Positions 8,692-19,362 are shown, counted from the first letter of the stretch. The stretch is DNA of 64,000 nucleotides from Pectobacterium wasabiae CFBP 3304 (GCF_001742185.1 NZ_CP015750.1:1178001-1242000); one strand, 5' to 3'. Program-made: numbers and translations. Notes: generated from the letters alone by a model not told the origin.

Positions 8692-8868
8692 ATCATCGAG
8701 TCAGTACCATTACGCATTGCTGCTCTCGTTCCTGAACAGAGTGTGTAGCCCTCTCATCACAAACACAGTTCTGTGTAACGGAGCCATTTTTTACTACTAA
8801 CAAAACTTGCTAAGAACACTATTTGCTAAGAATAAAATTTGCCAAAAACAGGCAGTTTGGAGTCACTT

Positions 8869-9585
8869 GTGGAAAACATTAGTTTCTGGCAGCTCATCAG
8901 TTTTGGTGAACACGGCTGGGGAAAATTATTACTGATTGGGGCAGGAATGACGCTCGCGCTGGCGATCTGCGGCTTCCTGCTGGGGGCTGCGATCGGCACG
9001 ATCGGTGCCTGGTCCAAAATTTGCGGCAATCGCCCCGTGCGCTATCTGGCAGATGGTTACACGACGCTCATCCGTGGCGTTCCCGACCTACTCATCATCT
9101 ACCTGCTTTATTTCGGCGGCAGCTCTGCGTTAACCCTGCTCGCCAAACTGTTTGGCAGCAATGAGTTCTTTGGCTTTCCGGGCTTCCTCGCTGGGGTATT
9201 AGCCGTCGGTATTTCCTCCGGTGCACAGCAGACGGAAGTCTACCGCGGTGCCTTCTACGCCGTTTCCAAAGGGGAAATTGAGGCAGCCAAAGCCTGCGGT
9301 ATGCCAACGCTATTGCGCCTGCGCCGCATCATCATACCGCTCCTGCTACGCCACGCGATCCCCCCACTCGGCAACGTGTGGCAGTTGGTGCTGAAAACCT
9401 CTGCGCTGGTTTCCGTTACCGGCGTCGCAGAGCTGATGACGCAGTCGCAAACCGGCGCCGGTTCTACCGGTAAACCGTTTGATTTCTTCATGGCAGCCGC
9501 ACTGCTGTACCTGCTTATCTCAATCTGTTCCGGCTGGATTATGCGCCATGCTGAATCTCATTATTCCCGGGGTGTGAAACGCTGA
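8869..9585 (+). CDS. Polar amino-acid ABC transporter permease (HisQ/OccQ type)
   Basis: First of two inner-membrane permeases of a polar amino-acid importer. The start chosen is the GTG at 8869, which has GGAG 7 bases upstream; a TTG at 8839 is in frame without such a site. Of the 238 residues, about five membrane segments are visible. The cytoplasmic EAA loop that contacts the ATPase reads EIEAAKACGMP followed by LLRLRRIIIPLL. The family is that of the histidine/lysine/arginine/ornithine and octopine/nopaline transporters. Its stop and the start of the next permease share one base (TGATG). It is the first gene of a five-gene unit behind a sigma-54 promoter. Confidence 0.9.
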   Translation: MENISFWQLISFGEHGWGKLLLIGAGMTLALAICGFLLGAAIGTIGAWSKICGNRPVRYLADGYTTLIRGVPDLLIIYLLYFGGSSALTLLAKLFGSNEFFGFPGFLAGVLAVGISSGAQQTEVYRGAFYAVSKGEIEAAKACGMPTLLRLRRIIIPLLLRHAIPPLGNVWQLVLKTSALVSVTGVAELMTQSQTGAGSTGKPFDFFMAAALLYLLISICSGWIMRHAESHYSRGVKR

Positions 9586-10319
9586 TGGATTTTCCTTTTC
9601 TGTACGAGACGTTTCTGGAGATTATCCCCGGCATCCCGCTGACCCTACAGCTGGCAGTCAGCTCTGTTTTTCTGGGCTTCTTTCTGGCGCTGGGCTTAGC
9701 ACTGATGCAGTTGTCATCCTTTGCCGTGCTGCGCTCTATTGCACGAACCTACGTGTTGTTTTTCCGCGGCACACCGCTGCTGGTGCAGCTGTTCCTGATT
9801 TACTACGGGCTTGGGCAATTCCCCTGGGTTCGGGAAAGCATATTTTGGCCGTTCCTGCGGGAACCCCACTGGTGCGCCCTGCTGTCGCTCAGCCTGTGTA
9901 CCGGTGCCTATGCCAGTGAAATTATCCGTGGCGGATTGCAGTCCGTTCCCGTAGGCCAGATCGAATCTGCACGCGCCTGCGGCATGCCGTCATTCATGAT
10001 TTTCAAGCGTATCGTTTTCCCACTGGCAATCCGTCAGGCGCTCCCTGCTTACGGCAATGAGCTGATTTCGATGGTCAAATCGACCTCATTAGCTTCTATC
10101 ATCACGCTGATGGAAATCACCGGTATCGCCGCACGCCTCATTGCAGAAACCTACCGAGCGCTCGAAGTCTTCCTAGTCGCCGGTGCTATTTATCTGTTTA
10201 TTAACCTTATTCTGACACGTCTACTGATGTGGACGGAGTTTAGGCTTACCCCTCATCTCCGTGCGCCGGGTGCGCAACCGGCAGCGAAAAAAATTAAGAA
10301 ATTGGGAGATCTGCAATGA
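9585..10319 (+). CDS. Polar amino-acid ABC transporter permease (HisM/OccM type)
   Basis: Second permease of the importer, 244 residues, with about five membrane segments and the EAA loop [22 protein letters not shown]. The family-typical [21 protein letters not shown] near residue 60 is present. The C-terminal tail is basic and cytoplasmic. It overlaps both neighbours (1 base with the first permease, 4 bases with the ATPase), so the three are translationally coupled. Confidence 0.92.
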   Translation: MDFPFLYETFLEIIPGIPLTLQLAVSSVFLGFFLALGLALMQLSSFAVLRSIARTYVLFFRGTPLLVQLFLIYYGLGQFPWVRESIFWPFLREPHWCALLSLSLCTGAYASEIIRGGLQSVPVGQIESARACGMPSFMIFKRIVFPLAIRQALPAYGNELISMVKSTSLASIITLMEITGIAARLIAETYRALEVFLVAGAIYLFINLILTRLLMWTEFRLTPHLRAPGAQPAAKKIKKLGDLQ

Positions 10320-11080
10320 CGACACCCGCCATTAGCCTGCGTAACATTCATAAAAGCTTCGGTTCTCTGGACGTCCTGAAAGGGATTTCGATTGAGGCCA
10401 ACCAAGGGGAAGTCATCTCAATTTTGGGATCGTCCGGTTCAGGCAAATCGACGCTGCTACGCTGTAGCAACCTGCTTGAGCTTCCCGATCAGGGCGAGAT
10501 TATCGTCGGCGGAGAAGCGATTGAAATGAAGCCGAACCGTAAAGGGCAGAACCGCCCATCGAATCTCAAACAGATCGACCGAATTCGTAGCCAGTTGGGC
10601 ATGGTATTCCAAAACTTTAACCTCTGGTCACACAAGACCGTGCTGGAAAACATCATCGAAGCACCCGTGTACGTCTTAAAGCGTCCACAGGCGGAATGCG
10701 TGGAACACGCCGAGCAGTTGCTGGAGAAGGTCGGACTGGCGGATAAGCGTCACTATTATCCCGCTCACCTGTCCGGTGGTCAGCAACAGCGCGCAGCGAT
10801 TGCCCGTGCGCTCGCGATGGAACCTAAAGTGATGCTGTTTGATGAGCCAACCTCTGCACTCGACCCAGAGCTGGTTGGTGAAGTGCTGCGCGTCATGCGC
10901 ACGCTAGCGGACGAAGGAATGACCATGCTGGTCGTGACTCACGAAATGGATTTTGCCCGCGAAGTCTCTAACCGCATCGTCTTCCTCCATCAGGGGGAAA
11001 TTGAAGAACAGGGAACGCCGGAGCACGTTTTCACCGCCAGCCAGTCGGCTCGCTTCCGGCAATTTATTGCCAGTTGGTAA
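10316..11080 (+). CDS. Polar amino-acid ABC transporter ATPase (HisP/GlnQ type)
   Basis: The ATP-hydrolysing subunit, 254 residues. Walker A is [13 protein letters not shown] (near residue 38), the Q-loop is [10 protein letters not shown], the signature is [15 protein letters not shown], Walker B is [15 protein letters not shown], and the switch histidine is in VVTHEMDF. The insert between Walker A and the Q-loop ([20 protein letters not shown]) is the kind found in HisP and its relatives. It drives import through the two permeases encoded just upstream. Confidence 0.95.
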   Translation: MTTPAISLRNIHKSFGSLDVLKGISIEANQGEVISILGSSGSGKSTLLRCSNLLELPDQGEIIVGGEAIEMKPNRKGQNRPSNLKQIDRIRSQLGMVFQNFNLWSHKTVLENIIEAPVYVLKRPQAECVEHAEQLLEKVGLADKRHYYPAHLSGGQQQRAAIARALAMEPKVMLFDEPTSALDPELVGEVLRVMRTLADEGMTMLVVTHEMDFAREVSNRIVFLHQGEIEEQGTPEHVFTASQSARFRQFIASW

Positions 11081-11181
11081 ACACAGCCCCGCAGATTTCG
11101 TGCGCAGACGTCTACCTCTGCCACGAAATTCAGAGGGAATAAACAAAATATAACGATATAGAGTTCCAGGAGAAAACCATC

Positions 11182-12051
11182 ATGATCAAATCAAAACTCA
11201 CTCTGCTCGCCTGCTCGCTGTGTATGGCAGGTACGCTGGCCGCCTCATTCACCGCCTCAGCGGAAGAGAAAAAATGGACCACCGTCCGCATCGCGACCGA
11301 AGGCGCTTACCATCCGTATAACTTCACCAAGCCAGACGGCACGCTGGATGGCATGGAGATCGAACTGTATAAAGTGCTGTGCACCAACATGCAGGTAAAA
11401 TGCGAGATCATGGTTCAACCGTTCGCCAGCGCTATTCCTGCGCTGAACGCGGGTAAATATGACGCGATCATTGCAGGGATGTCCGCCACGGCAAAACGCC
11501 GTGAGGTGATCGATTTCAGCCAGCCGTACACGCAGTCAGGGCAGACCTTCGCCGTACTGAAATCCAGTTCGCTCGCCAAAGATTTCCCAGACGCGGGCGT
11601 GCGTTTCTCTATTGAACCCGCCGATGAAGCGAAAGCACTGGCAGAAGTTGAGAAACTGAAACCGCTGCTGGAAGGCAAAACCATTGGCGTGCAGTCTGCT
11701 TCTATCGCTAGCGCCTTTTTAGATAAATATATGAAAGGTTTTATGAAAGTGCGCGAATATAAAACCACGCAGGAACACGATCTGGATCTGAAAGCTGGTC
11801 GTGTGGATCTGGTCATCGCTTCCGCACCTTATTTAAAAAGCACGACGGACAAACCGGGCAATGACAGCATCGTGATGCCGGGGCCACAGTTCATCGGCGG
11901 CATTCTGGGCAGCGGCTCCTCCGTTGGCCTGCGTAAAAGCGATCCTGAGCTGAAAGCCATGTTCGACAAAGCGATCGATCAGGCCAAGCAAGACGGCACC
12001 ATCAGGAAGCTGAGTGAAAAATGGTTCGGTATGGACACCACACCGCTCTGA
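11182..12051 (+). CDS. Periplasmic amino-acid-binding protein (SBP family 3)
   Basis: A 289-residue periplasmic receptor of the lysine/arginine/ornithine-binding (ArgT/HisJ) family. Its signal peptide covers about residues 1-27 (LTLLACSLCMAGTLAASF, cut after TASA). Ligand-pocket segments typical of the family are VRIATEGAYHPYNFTKPDGTLDGMEIELYK, PALNAGKYDAIIAGMSATAKRRE and EVIDFSQPYTQSGQTF, where the Arg of KRRE and the Asp/Ser around them usually hold the alpha-amino acid. AGGAG lies upstream of the ATG. It follows the ATPase gene by 101 bases. The ligand is probably a basic or opine-like amino acid, but this is a family-level inference. Confidence 0.92.
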   Translation: MIKSKLTLLACSLCMAGTLAASFTASAEEKKWTTVRIATEGAYHPYNFTKPDGTLDGMEIELYKVLCTNMQVKCEIMVQPFASAIPALNAGKYDAIIAGMSATAKRREVIDFSQPYTQSGQTFAVLKSSSLAKDFPDAGVRFSIEPADEAKALAEVEKLKPLLEGKTIGVQSASIASAFLDKYMKGFMKVREYKTTQEHDLDLKAGRVDLVIASAPYLKSTTDKPGNDSIVMPGPQFIGGILGSGSSVGLRKSDPELKAMFDKAIDQAKQDGTIRKLSEKWFGMDTTPL

Positions 12052-12072
12052 GTGTGACCCTCTAGTTGAATC

Positions 12073-12102
12073 GCGTGTCATCGCCAAGGTGCTGTGACAC
12101 GC
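12073..12102 (+). repeat. Inverted repeat across the start of the amidohydrolase gene
   Basis: GCGTGTCA (12073-12080) and TGACACGC (12095-12102) form a perfect 8-bp stem with a 14-nt loop. The loop holds AAGGTG, the only ribosome-binding-like sequence, and the GTG start candidate at 12094 touches the right arm. It may weaken translation of the hydrolase or act as a partial stop after the binding-protein gene. Confidence 0.5.
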
Positions 12103-13602
12103 TCCTCGCAAATGCATCAGAGCAATCAAACGAGCACACCACGCATGAATGCAACACACAATGAAGGAACGCTGCCTGCCGTCAATCACCAGAGCGTAGG
12201 AGAGATCTGCGACCTGATTGCAGCTAAACGGCAGCAATTCTGTACGTTGAGCGACGGTATCTGGGATACGCCAGAGCTGAACTACGAAGAACATCGTTCG
12301 GCAGCACAGCACGAAGCCGTCCTGAAAGCAGAAGGTTTTCGCCTGACGAAAGGCATTGCCAACATGCCGACTGCGCTACTGGGGGAATTCGGTGAAGGTC
12401 TGCCGATTATCGCCATTCTAGGTGAATATGATGCGCTGCCGGGTCTGAGCCAGCAGGCAAATGTCGCCGAGCCGAAGCCGCTCGAAAATGGTGGCAATGG
12501 CCACGGCTGCGGACATAACCTGCTCGGTACCGCAGCACTACAGGCTGCGACAGCGGTGAAAGATTACCTGCAAAAACACGCGCTGACCGGAACGGTACGT
12601 TTTTACGGCTGCCCTGCGGAAGAAGGCGGATCGTCCAAAGGTTTTATGGTCAAGGAAGGCGTGTTTGATGACGTCGATATTGCCATCTGCTGGCATCCAG
12701 CGACCTTCACTGGCGTCAACAGCCCGGTATCGTTAGCCTGTAACGAACTGAATTTTTACTTCAAAGGCCGTGCCGCTCATGCTGCCAGCAGTCCACACTT
12801 GGGGCGCAGCGCGCTGGATGCCGTTGAATTAATGAATGTTGGCGTGAACTACATGCGCGAACATATGCCGTCCTCCGCGCGCGTTCACTACGCAATTACC
12901 GACAGCGGCGGCCAGGCACCAAACGTCGTACAGGCTAACGCGACCGTGCGTTACCTCGTAAGAGCACGTCAGTTGCCGGAACTGCATCAGTTGGTCAAAC
13001 GCGTGAAAAAAATTGCCGAAGGCGCGGCGCTAATGACTGAAACCGAAGTCCGCAGCGAGGTGATTAGCGGTGATGCCAATCTGCTGGCAAACCCGCCGCT
13101 GGAAGCGCGTATGCACGAACATCTGCTGGCGCTCGGTCCGATAGCGTTCGATGATGAAGACCGTAGAGTAGCAGCAATGTTCCAGACGGCGCTGAGCGCC
13201 GAAGACATTGCTGAATCCTACGCACGTTTCGGCGTCAAACCTCAACCGGATTTAACGCTGCACGACGGAATTTATCCGCTATATAGCCCGAATGAAGCCT
13301 TCATCGGCTCCACCGATGTGGGAACGGTTAGCTGGGTGGTGCCGACCGTGCAGATCCGCAGCGCCACTTATGCGATCGGTACACCAGCGCATTCGTGGCA
13401 GTTGGTTGCACAGGGGAAAACTGGCGCAGCGCACAAAGGTATGGAATATGCGGCAAAAGCGATGGCCTCACTGGCTATCGATCTGCTGGTCACACCTGAA
13501 CTGATTGCTCAGGCAAAAGCCGACCATCAGGAAAGGTTACAGCACACACCGTTTGAGAACCCGATTCCAGACGACGTGTTTGCGCCTATCCCGCAGGGAT
13601 AA
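12094..13602 (+). CDS. M20-family amidohydrolase, AbgB-like
   Basis: A zinc aminoacylase/amidohydrolase of the M20D family, closest in pattern to AbgB (p-aminobenzoyl-glutamate hydrolase subunit) and similar amidases. Metal and catalytic positions are visible: GHGCGHNLLG (His ligands), the acid pair in CPAEEGGSSKG, and a His in ICWHPATF and a late TPAHSWQ. A small dimerisation domain lies in between, starting FKGRAAHAASSPH. The start is uncertain: GTG at 12094 has AAGG upstream, while ATG codons at 12112 and 12145 lack a clear site. It is last in the amino-acid ABC operon, so it probably splits an imported N-acyl or amide-linked amino acid to release usable nitrogen. No signal peptide is seen, so it acts in the cytoplasm. 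Confidence 0.85.
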   Translation: MTRSSQMHQSNQTSTPRMNATHNEGTLPAVNHQSVGEICDLIAAKRQQFCTLSDGIWDTPELNYEEHRSAAQHEAVLKAEGFRLTKGIANMPTALLGEFGEGLPIIAILGEYDALPGLSQQANVAEPKPLENGGNGHGCGHNLLGTAALQAATAVKDYLQKHALTGTVRFYGCPAEEGGSSKGFMVKEGVFDDVDIAICWHPATFTGVNSPVSLACNELNFYFKGRAAHAASSPHLGRSALDAVELMNVGVNYMREHMPSSARVHYAITDSGGQAPNVVQANATVRYLVRARQLPELHQLVKRVKKIAEGAALMTETEVRSEVISGDANLLANPPLEARMHEHLLALGPIAFDDEDRRVAAMFQTALSAEDIAESYARFGVKPQPDLTLHDGIYPLYSPNEAFIGSTDVGTVSWVVPTVQIRSATYAIGTPAHSWQLVAQGKTGAAHKGMEYAAKAMASLAIDLLVTPELIAQAKADHQERLQHTPFENPIPDDVFAPIPQG

Positions 13603-13641
13603 GAAGCCGATTCGAAGGGATAAACCAGACGTATCTGGGAA

Positions 13642-13668
13642 ACCGTCAGGAGAGTACCTCCTGACGGT
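13642..13668. terminator. Shared hairpin between the amidohydrolase gene and trpS
   Basis: A perfect 11-bp stem (13642-13652 ACCGTCAGGAG, 13658-13668 CTCCTGACGGT) with a 5-nt loop, in the 75-base gap between convergent genes. T-runs are short on both sides. It probably ends transcription in both directions, at least in part. Confidence 0.7.
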
Positions 13669-13677
13669 GATTAAGGC

Positions 13678-14682
13678 TTACGGGCGGGAAACAAAACCGA
13701 CTGCGTCGTAGACTTTCTTCAGCGTTTCCTGTGCACGAGCGCTGGCTTTTTCAGCCCCTTCACGCATCACCTGTTGCAGGAAAGCCTCATCGTTGCGGAA
13801 ACGGTGATAACGTTCTTGCAGCTCAGACAGCATACCGGATACGGCATCCGCCACCGCGCCTTTCAGGTGACCATACATCTGGCCGTTAAATTCCTGCTCC
13901 AGCTCTGGGATGCTTTTTCCCGTCACGCCAGACAGAATATCTAGCAGGTTCGATACCCCGGCTTTATTTTTCACATCATAGCGAACGACTGGCGGCTCAT
14001 CGGAATCCGTCATCGCGCGTTTGATCTTCTTCACCACCGCTTTCGGATCTTCCAGCAGTCCGATAACGTTATTGCGGTTATCGTCAGACTTGGACATCTT
14101 CTTGGTCGGCTCCAGCAGCGACATCACGCGGGCACCCGATTTCGGAATAAACGGCTCTGGCACTTTGAAAATGTCGCCATACAGGCTGTTGAAGCGCTGC
14201 CCGACGTCACGACTCAGTTCCAGATGCTGCTTCTGATCTTCGCCCACTGGCACCTGATTCGTTTGGTACAGCAGAATATCCGCCGCCATCAGTACTGGAT
14301 AATCAAACAGGCCGGCGTTGATATTCTCTTCATAGCGCGCGGATTTATCCTTGAACTGCGTCATGCGGCTCAGCTCGCCGAAATACGCGTAGCAGTTCAG
14401 TATCCAGCTCAGTTGGCTGTGCTCAGGCACGTGCGACTGAACAAAAATAGTGCTCTTTTTCGGATCAATGCCACAGGCCAAATACAGCGCCAGCGTGTCC
14501 AGCGTTGCTTTTCTCAGCGCCTGCGGATCCTGACGTACCGTAATGGCATGCAAATCCACAATGCAATAGATGCAGTCGTAATCATCCTGCATGTTGACCC
14601 ACTGACGTAACGCCCCCATGTAGTTACCAATGGTCAATTCACCAGACGGTTGCGCACCGCTAAATACAATGGGCTTGCTCAT
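13678..14682 (-). CDS. trpS: Tryptophanyl-tRNA synthetase
   Basis: A class I aminoacyl-tRNA synthetase that charges tRNA-Trp; 334 residues, the E. coli size. The HIGH-like motif is in [16 protein letters not shown] (residues 13-28), and KMSKS is intact ([15 protein letters not shown] near residue 196). The ATG overlaps the gph stop by 4 bases. It is the last gene of the aroK-aroB-damX-dam-rpe-gph-trpS cluster. Confidence 0.98.
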   Translation of the reverse strand: MSKPIVFSGAQPSGELTIGNYMGALRQWVNMQDDYDCIYCIVDLHAITVRQDPQALRKATLDTLALYLACGIDPKKSTIFVQSHVPEHSQLSWILNCYAYFGELSRMTQFKDKSARYEENINAGLFDYPVLMAADILLYQTNQVPVGEDQKQHLELSRDVGQRFNSLYGDIFKVPEPFIPKSGARVMSLLEPTKKMSKSDDNRNNVIGLLEDPKAVVKKIKRAMTDSDEPPVVRYDVKNKAGVSNLLDILSGVTGKSIPELEQEFNGQMYGHLKGAVADAVSGMLSELQERYHRFRNDEAFLQQVMREGAEKASARAQETLKKVYDAVGFVSRP

Positions 14683-15383
14683 ACTAAGGGTTCCTGATTG
14701 TGTGAAGAAGACTGCCCGATCAGAGGCAAAATATCGGCAAAGCGATCCAGAACGATATCCGGCTGACTCAGCTCGATCGCTTCACCATAGTTATAACCAT
14801 ACGTCATGCCGACACTGCGGCAACCCGCCGCCTGCGCGGCCTGAATATCATTGCGGGAATCACCGATGAACACGAGTTCGCTCGCGCGTAATCCCAGCTT
14901 ACCCAGCACCAGATAGAGCGGCGCAGGGTGAGGTTTTTTCACGATGACGTCATCGCCACCGATGATCAGTGAAAAATAGTCGCCGATCCCCAATCCTGAC
15001 AGCAGCGGCGCAACAAACGGCGTGGGCTTATTGGTCACCACGGCCATCGGAACCCCTTGCTGTGCCAACTGCGCCAGCGTCTCTTTTACCTGTGGGAACA
15101 GCGTACTACCGCTATCCACCGTCTGCGCATAATAGCGATCAAACCGCTCACGCGTTTCCTGATGACGTACTGCCGTTGGCTCAACGCCAGCCCAACGCAG
15201 CGCACGTTCAACCATCACGTCAGCACCGTTGCCGATCCAGGTTGCAACACGGGCTTCGCCCGCAGCAGGCAATGACTGTGCCACTAAGGCCTGATCGATA
15301 GCCGCCGCCAGACCCGGTGCGCTGTGAATCAGCGTACCGTCCAAATCAAAAGCCAACCCGCGAACCGCGGTTAATTCAGTCAT
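14679..15383 (-). CDS. gph: Phosphoglycolate phosphatase
   Basis: A HAD-family phosphatase that removes 2-phosphoglycolate, a product of DNA 3'-end repair. The Asp nucleophile is in [10 protein letters not shown] (residues 11-20), motif II in AVVTNKP, and motif III/IV in VKKPHPAP and FIGDSRND. The start is the ATG at 15383, giving MTELTAVRG; the frame is open further upstream, but that text lies inside rpe. It overlaps rpe by 8 bases and trpS by 4. Confidence 0.95.
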   Translation of the reverse strand: MTELTAVRGLAFDLDGTLIHSAPGLAAAIDQALVAQSLPAAGEARVATWIGNGADVMVERALRWAGVEPTAVRHQETRERFDRYYAQTVDSGSTLFPQVKETLAQLAQQGVPMAVVTNKPTPFVAPLLSGLGIGDYFSLIIGGDDVIVKKPHPAPLYLVLGKLGLRASELVFIGDSRNDIQAAQAAGCRSVGMTYGYNYGEAIELSQPDIVLDRFADILPLIGQSSSHNQEPLV

Positions 15384-16053
15384 GTTTCGTCCTTGAAATT
15401 TCATTACGCATTTGATCGATAACGGTACGGTAATCTGGATGACCAAAAATAGCCGATCCCGCCACAAACATATCCGCGCCCGCTTCCGCAATCGCGCCGA
15501 TATTCTCCACTTTTACTCCGCCATCGACTTCCAGTCGAATGTCGTAACCGCTGTCGTCGATCAAGCGACGAACCTGACGCAGTTTATCCAGCGTGCTGGG
15601 AATAAAGGACTGGCCGCCAAATCCAGGGTTAACCGACATCAGCAGAATGATATCCAGCTTATCCATAACGTAATCGAGATAACTTAGCGGGGTCGCAGGG
15701 TTAAACACCAGCCCAGCTTTACAGCCGTGATCTTTGATGAGTTGGAGTGAACGATCGAGATGATCGGTGGCTTCGGGATGAAAGGTAATGAAACTGGCTC
15801 CCGCATTGGCGAAATCGGGAATGATACGATCAACCGGTTTCACCATCAGATGAACGTCAATCGGCGCGGTAATGCCATAATCGCGCAGGGATTTCAGGAC
15901 CAGCGGGCCAATCGTCAAATTCGGCACGTAGTGGTTATCCATGACATCAAAATGCACCACATCAGCCCCGGCAGCTAATACGTTCGCGGTATCTTCACCA
16001 AGACGGGCAAAATCAGCCGACAAAATAGACGGCGCGATTAAAAACGGTTTCAT
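15376..16053 (-). CDS. rpe: Ribulose-phosphate 3-epimerase
   Basis: A TIM-barrel enzyme of the pentose phosphate pathway that interconverts ribulose-5-phosphate and xylulose-5-phosphate; 225 residues. Metal-site residues are in [12 protein letters not shown] and VHLMV, with the phosphate-binding end in [12 protein letters not shown] and FVAGSAIFG. It belongs to the dam operon, as in E. coli. Confidence 0.98.
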   Translation of the reverse strand: MKPFLIAPSILSADFARLGEDTANVLAAGADVVHFDVMDNHYVPNLTIGPLVLKSLRDYGITAPIDVHLMVKPVDRIIPDFANAGASFITFHPEATDHLDRSLQLIKDHGCKAGLVFNPATPLSYLDYVMDKLDIILLMSVNPGFGGQSFIPSTLDKLRQVRRLIDDSGYDIRLEVDGGVKVENIGAIAEAGADMFVAGSAIFGHPDYRTVIDQMRNEISRTKHD

Positions 16054-16165
16054 TCATTTCTCCAAACGGTAAAGTCTGAATGCCTGCGGGTAACCTCACT
16101 CTCGGCTAATGACGCCTCTCAGACGGCATTAACCGATTCACCGCGCTCTGTTTGCCCAAACGGTA

Positions 16166-16978
16166 TTACCGATATAGGGCTAATAACTCGTTTACTTTAC
16201 TACGCCCTAAAATATTACGGCTAATTGTTCTGCGCGCTTTAACAACATAAAGCACAGCTTCCTGATACCACTCGCGAGTTAGCAAGGTGTCATGATTGGA
16301 AATCAGCACGGGAATCTGGCTTTCTACTGACAAGCGTCGGGCCAACTGCGCCAAGCTCTGCTGATCGGCACGACTGAAATTATTGGTGTGGTAGGCCGTA
16401 AAATTCGCGGTAGCAGACAGCGGTGCATAAGGCGGATCGCAATAAATAACCGATCCCTTCTCTGCTTTTTCCAGCGTGTCCTGATAATGCTCACAAACGA
16501 AGGTGGCATTTTGTGATTTCAGAGCAAACCAGCGAATCTCTTCTTCAGGGAAATAGGGCTTCTTATAACGCCCGAAAGGAACATTGAACTCACCGCGCAT
16601 GTTGTAACGGCACAGGCCGTTATAGCAGTGGCGATTCAAATAGAGAAATAGCAGCGCGCGCCGATAAGCATCGCTGCAAAGGTTAAATTCGTCACGCAGC
16701 AGGTAAAACGCCTCAGACGTGTTCACTTCATCTGTAAACAGTTTACGGGCGTCGAGAACAAACTCATCAGCATTCGATTTGACGATATTGTACAGGTTAA
16801 TTAGGTCGCTATTAATATCAGCCAGTATGTAGCGCTCATATTCCGTATTCAGAAACACAGAACCCGCGCCAACAAAAGGCTCAATAAGACAGTCTCCTGC
16901 GGGTAAATAGCGACGAATTTCTTCTACCAGCGGATATTTACCACCAGCCCATTTTAAAAAAGCGCGGTTCTTCTTCAT
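16166..16978 (-). CDS. dam: DNA adenine methyltransferase (GATC)
   Basis: SAM-dependent methylase that modifies adenine in GATC, used in mismatch repair, replication timing and gene control. The SAM-binding start FLKWAGGKYPL (residues 8-18), EPFVGAGSVF motif I, and catalytic motif IV DPPY (in VIYCDPPYAPL, near residue 181) are all present. 270 residues, close to E. coli Dam (278). It is the full-length chromosomal gene in its usual place between damX and rpe, not a phage copy. Confidence 0.97.
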   Translation of the reverse strand: MKKNRAFLKWAGGKYPLVEEIRRYLPAGDCLIEPFVGAGSVFLNTEYERYILADINSDLINLYNIVKSNADEFVLDARKLFTDEVNTSEAFYLLRDEFNLCSDAYRRALLFLYLNRHCYNGLCRYNMRGEFNVPFGRYKKPYFPEEEIRWFALKSQNATFVCEHYQDTLEKAEKGSVIYCDPPYAPLSATANFTAYHTNNFSRADQQSLAQLARRLSVESQIPVLISNHDTLLTREWYQEAVLYVVKARRTISRNILGRSKVNELLALYR

Positions 16979-17057
16979 GCCGTCGTTAGTTACTCATACG
17001 TTTCAGAGCCGCGGATTGTACTCTGTGTCAGACAGCACATCAGGGCTAAAATTGGTG

Positions 17058-18059
17058 TTACTTATTCAAGTCCTGCTTCACCTGACGGATCGGCTTAACC
17101 CATGGTTTTTTCGCTTGTATCTCTGCAGGCAGCGTAGCAATCGCCTGTTTCGCCTCCGCAGAAGAAGCATAGACTCCGGTCACTAACACATACCAGGATT
17201 TTCCGTCTCGTTTCGTTTCATACACCCATGAATGGGCGAGGTTGTGTTGTTTCGCGTAGGCTTTCAGCGTATCCGAGCGCGAAGCGCTGCTCAGTTGCAA
17301 AGTAAAGTGGCTGGCTGGCGCATTCTGTACGGAAACATTCTGCCCGGCAGTCGCAGGCACCGCTTTTGCGTTAGTCGCAGGTTTGCTCGCTACTGGCGTT
17401 TTTGGGGCGCTGTTCGCGGCAGGCTTAGCGTTGTTGGCGTGTGCAGGCGTCGCATTACTGTGCGTATTTTTAGCTGACGATGTCGCTGACGTTTTTCCTG
17501 CTGGAGCCACCGTTGCAGGTGCCGTCGGCAACGTCGAATTTCCTGACGCCCCCTGAGAGAATTCGCTCACGCGCCCTTGCTGTTGCGACAATGCATCGGT
17601 GATATTACCCGGCAGCTCAATACGCTGCTGACCTGCCACCGGTGGTTGAACCTGCGCATCTGTTGGCGTACCAGAAATCGGTGGGGCACTTAATGTTTGA
17701 GGTGACATCGGTGCAGGTGCTTGTCCATGACCAACATCACCGGGAACCGCAGTAGGGTTCTCGCCCTGTGAAGAAGGTTGCGAGCCCTGTGTCATAGAAG
17801 ACGATGAAGAGAGATCAATATTCCGCTCTCCACCCGCTTGATTCTGCGTCTGTGGCGTTTGTGGTTGAGAAGGGGCCTGCAAAGCAGAGCCGATACCCAC
17901 GATCAACAGCACCAGCACGACAATCCCGATACCAATCATCAGGTGTTGTCTGGAAAGCGCGATTTTTGGTACCGCGAAGTTGCTGCTTTTTTGCTGACGA
18001 GTAGGTCGACGGTCACTGGTATCAGGCTTCAGCTCATCTTCCGGCTTGAACTCATCCAT
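17058..18059 (-). CDS. damX: Cell-division protein DamX (SPOR domain)
   Basis: A bitopic inner-membrane protein that gathers at the division ring. A short cytoplasmic N-terminus (about residues 1-37) is followed by one membrane segment (MIGIGIVVLVLLIVGIG, about 42-58). A long Pro/Ala/Ser/Gln-rich periplasmic linker runs to about residue 250. The C-terminal SPOR domain, which binds denuded peptidoglycan, starts at HFTLQLSSASRSDTLKAY and ends near WVKPIRQVK. 333 residues against 428 in E. coli; the difference lies in the low-complexity linker. Confidence 0.93.
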   Translation of the reverse strand: MDEFKPEDELKPDTSDRRPTRQQKSSNFAVPKIALSRQHLMIGIGIVVLVLLIVGIGSALQAPSQPQTPQTQNQAGGERNIDLSSSSSMTQGSQPSSQGENPTAVPGDVGHGQAPAPMSPQTLSAPPISGTPTDAQVQPPVAGQQRIELPGNITDALSQQQGRVSEFSQGASGNSTLPTAPATVAPAGKTSATSSAKNTHSNATPAHANNAKPAANSAPKTPVASKPATNAKAVPATAGQNVSVQNAPASHFTLQLSSASRSDTLKAYAKQHNLAHSWVYETKRDGKSWYVLVTGVYASSAEAKQAIATLPAEIQAKKPWVKPIRQVKQDLNK

Positions 18060-18225
18060 TTAACATCTCCCCACTAAAAAGCTCAAATCCGCCATACGAT
18101 CGTCAAGGCGAATCATTGAATCGTAACGCATTGTATTTTATTAACCATAACCCATCAGGGCGTGTCTGTCGTTAATACTTATCTTTCATAACTGCCAGTT
18201 TTTCATAACCCGACAGCATTATGTA

Positions 18226-19311
18226 TCAGGCTTGGCAATCCGCTATTGAGGCCAACACCATGTCATGCGCAACGCCACCGCGGACTTCTGATTGACCAAT
18301 CGCTGTTGGCAACACCAGACGTAGCTCACCTGCCAGCACTTTTTTGTCACGCATCATGTGAGGAAGATAGGCTTCAGGCGTCATTTGCGTCGGGCCGTTC
18401 ACTGGCAGGCCAGCGCGAACCAACAAAGACTTGATGCGCTCGACGTCCGCTGCGGAGAACTGCCCGAGGCGACGTGCCGTATGCGCAGCCATCACCATGC
18501 CTGCCGCAACTGCTTCGCCATGAAGCCAGTTACCGTAGCCCATTTCAGCTTCAATGGCATGCCCGTAAGTATGGCCCAAATTGAGCAATGCACGCATGCC
18601 ACTTTCACGTTCATCAGCGGCGACCACTGCCGCTTTGATTTCACAGCAGCGTCGAATGCAGTAAGCCAGTGCGTCATGCCGTAGCTCACGCACTGCCTCA
18701 ATGTTTTCTTCGAGCCAAAGAAAGAAATCGCGATCCAGAATAATGCCGTACTTAATGACTTCCGCCAGCCCGGATGACAATTCCCGTGCCGGTAAGGATT
18801 TCAGGCAGTCCAAATCGATCACAACCGATACGGGCTGATAAAACGCCCCGATCATGTTTTTACCCAACGGGTGATTGACGGCGGTTTTACCCCCGACGGA
18901 AGAATCTACCTGCGATAACAGCGTTGTCGGAACCTGAATAAACCGGACGCCGCGCTGATAGCTGGCTGCGGCAAAACCGGCTAAATCGCCGATGACACCA
19001 CCGCCTAAGGCGACAATCGTCGTATCACGACCATGTGGCTTCGCCAGCAGCGCAGTAAAAACCTGATCCAGTACGGTCAGCGATTTGTATTGCTCGCCAT
19101 CAGGTAAGATAACCTGATCGACATGCACGCCATTGTTTTCCAGCACACCACGAACGCGGTCAAGGTACAGAGGGGCCAATGTCTGGTTAGTCACCAGCAT
19201 GACCTGCTCCCCCGCTTTTAACGGCATAAAAGATGCCGAATCATCAAATAATCCGGCGGCTATCGTAATGGGATAACTGCGTTCCCCTAGTGTTACGGTA
19301 ATTCTTTCCAT
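18226..19311 (-). CDS. aroB: 3-Dehydroquinate synthase
   Basis: Second step of the shikimate pathway: DAHP to 3-dehydroquinate, NAD and Zn dependent; 361 residues. The NAD-binding stretch [22 protein letters not shown] and the substrate loop [25 protein letters not shown] are in place, as are zinc ligands in [20 protein letters not shown] and [10 protein letters not shown]. It lies 51 bases downstream of aroK in the same unit. Confidence 0.98.
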   Translation of the reverse strand: MERITVTLGERSYPITIAAGLFDDSASFMPLKAGEQVMLVTNQTLAPLYLDRVRGVLENNGVHVDQVILPDGEQYKSLTVLDQVFTALLAKPHGRDTTIVALGGGVIGDLAGFAAASYQRGVRFIQVPTTLLSQVDSSVGGKTAVNHPLGKNMIGAFYQPVSVVIDLDCLKSLPARELSSGLAEVIKYGIILDRDFFLWLEENIEAVRELRHDALAYCIRRCCEIKAAVVAADERESGMRALLNLGHTYGHAIEAEMGYGNWLHGEAVAAGMVMAAHTARRLGQFSAADVERIKSLLVRAGLPVNGPTQMTPEAYLPHMMRDKKVLAGELRLVLPTAIGQSEVRGGVAHDMVLASIADCQA

Positions 19312-19362
19312 GCTCGTTAAACAACCCGTTCAGATCCGCCCAATGCGGATTAAGGTATGCTC

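Noticed and set aside
15384..15491. Longer N-terminus for phosphoglycolate phosphatase
   Set aside because: The extra codons lie inside rpe, are not family-like, and the conserved start MTELTAVRG is at 15383.
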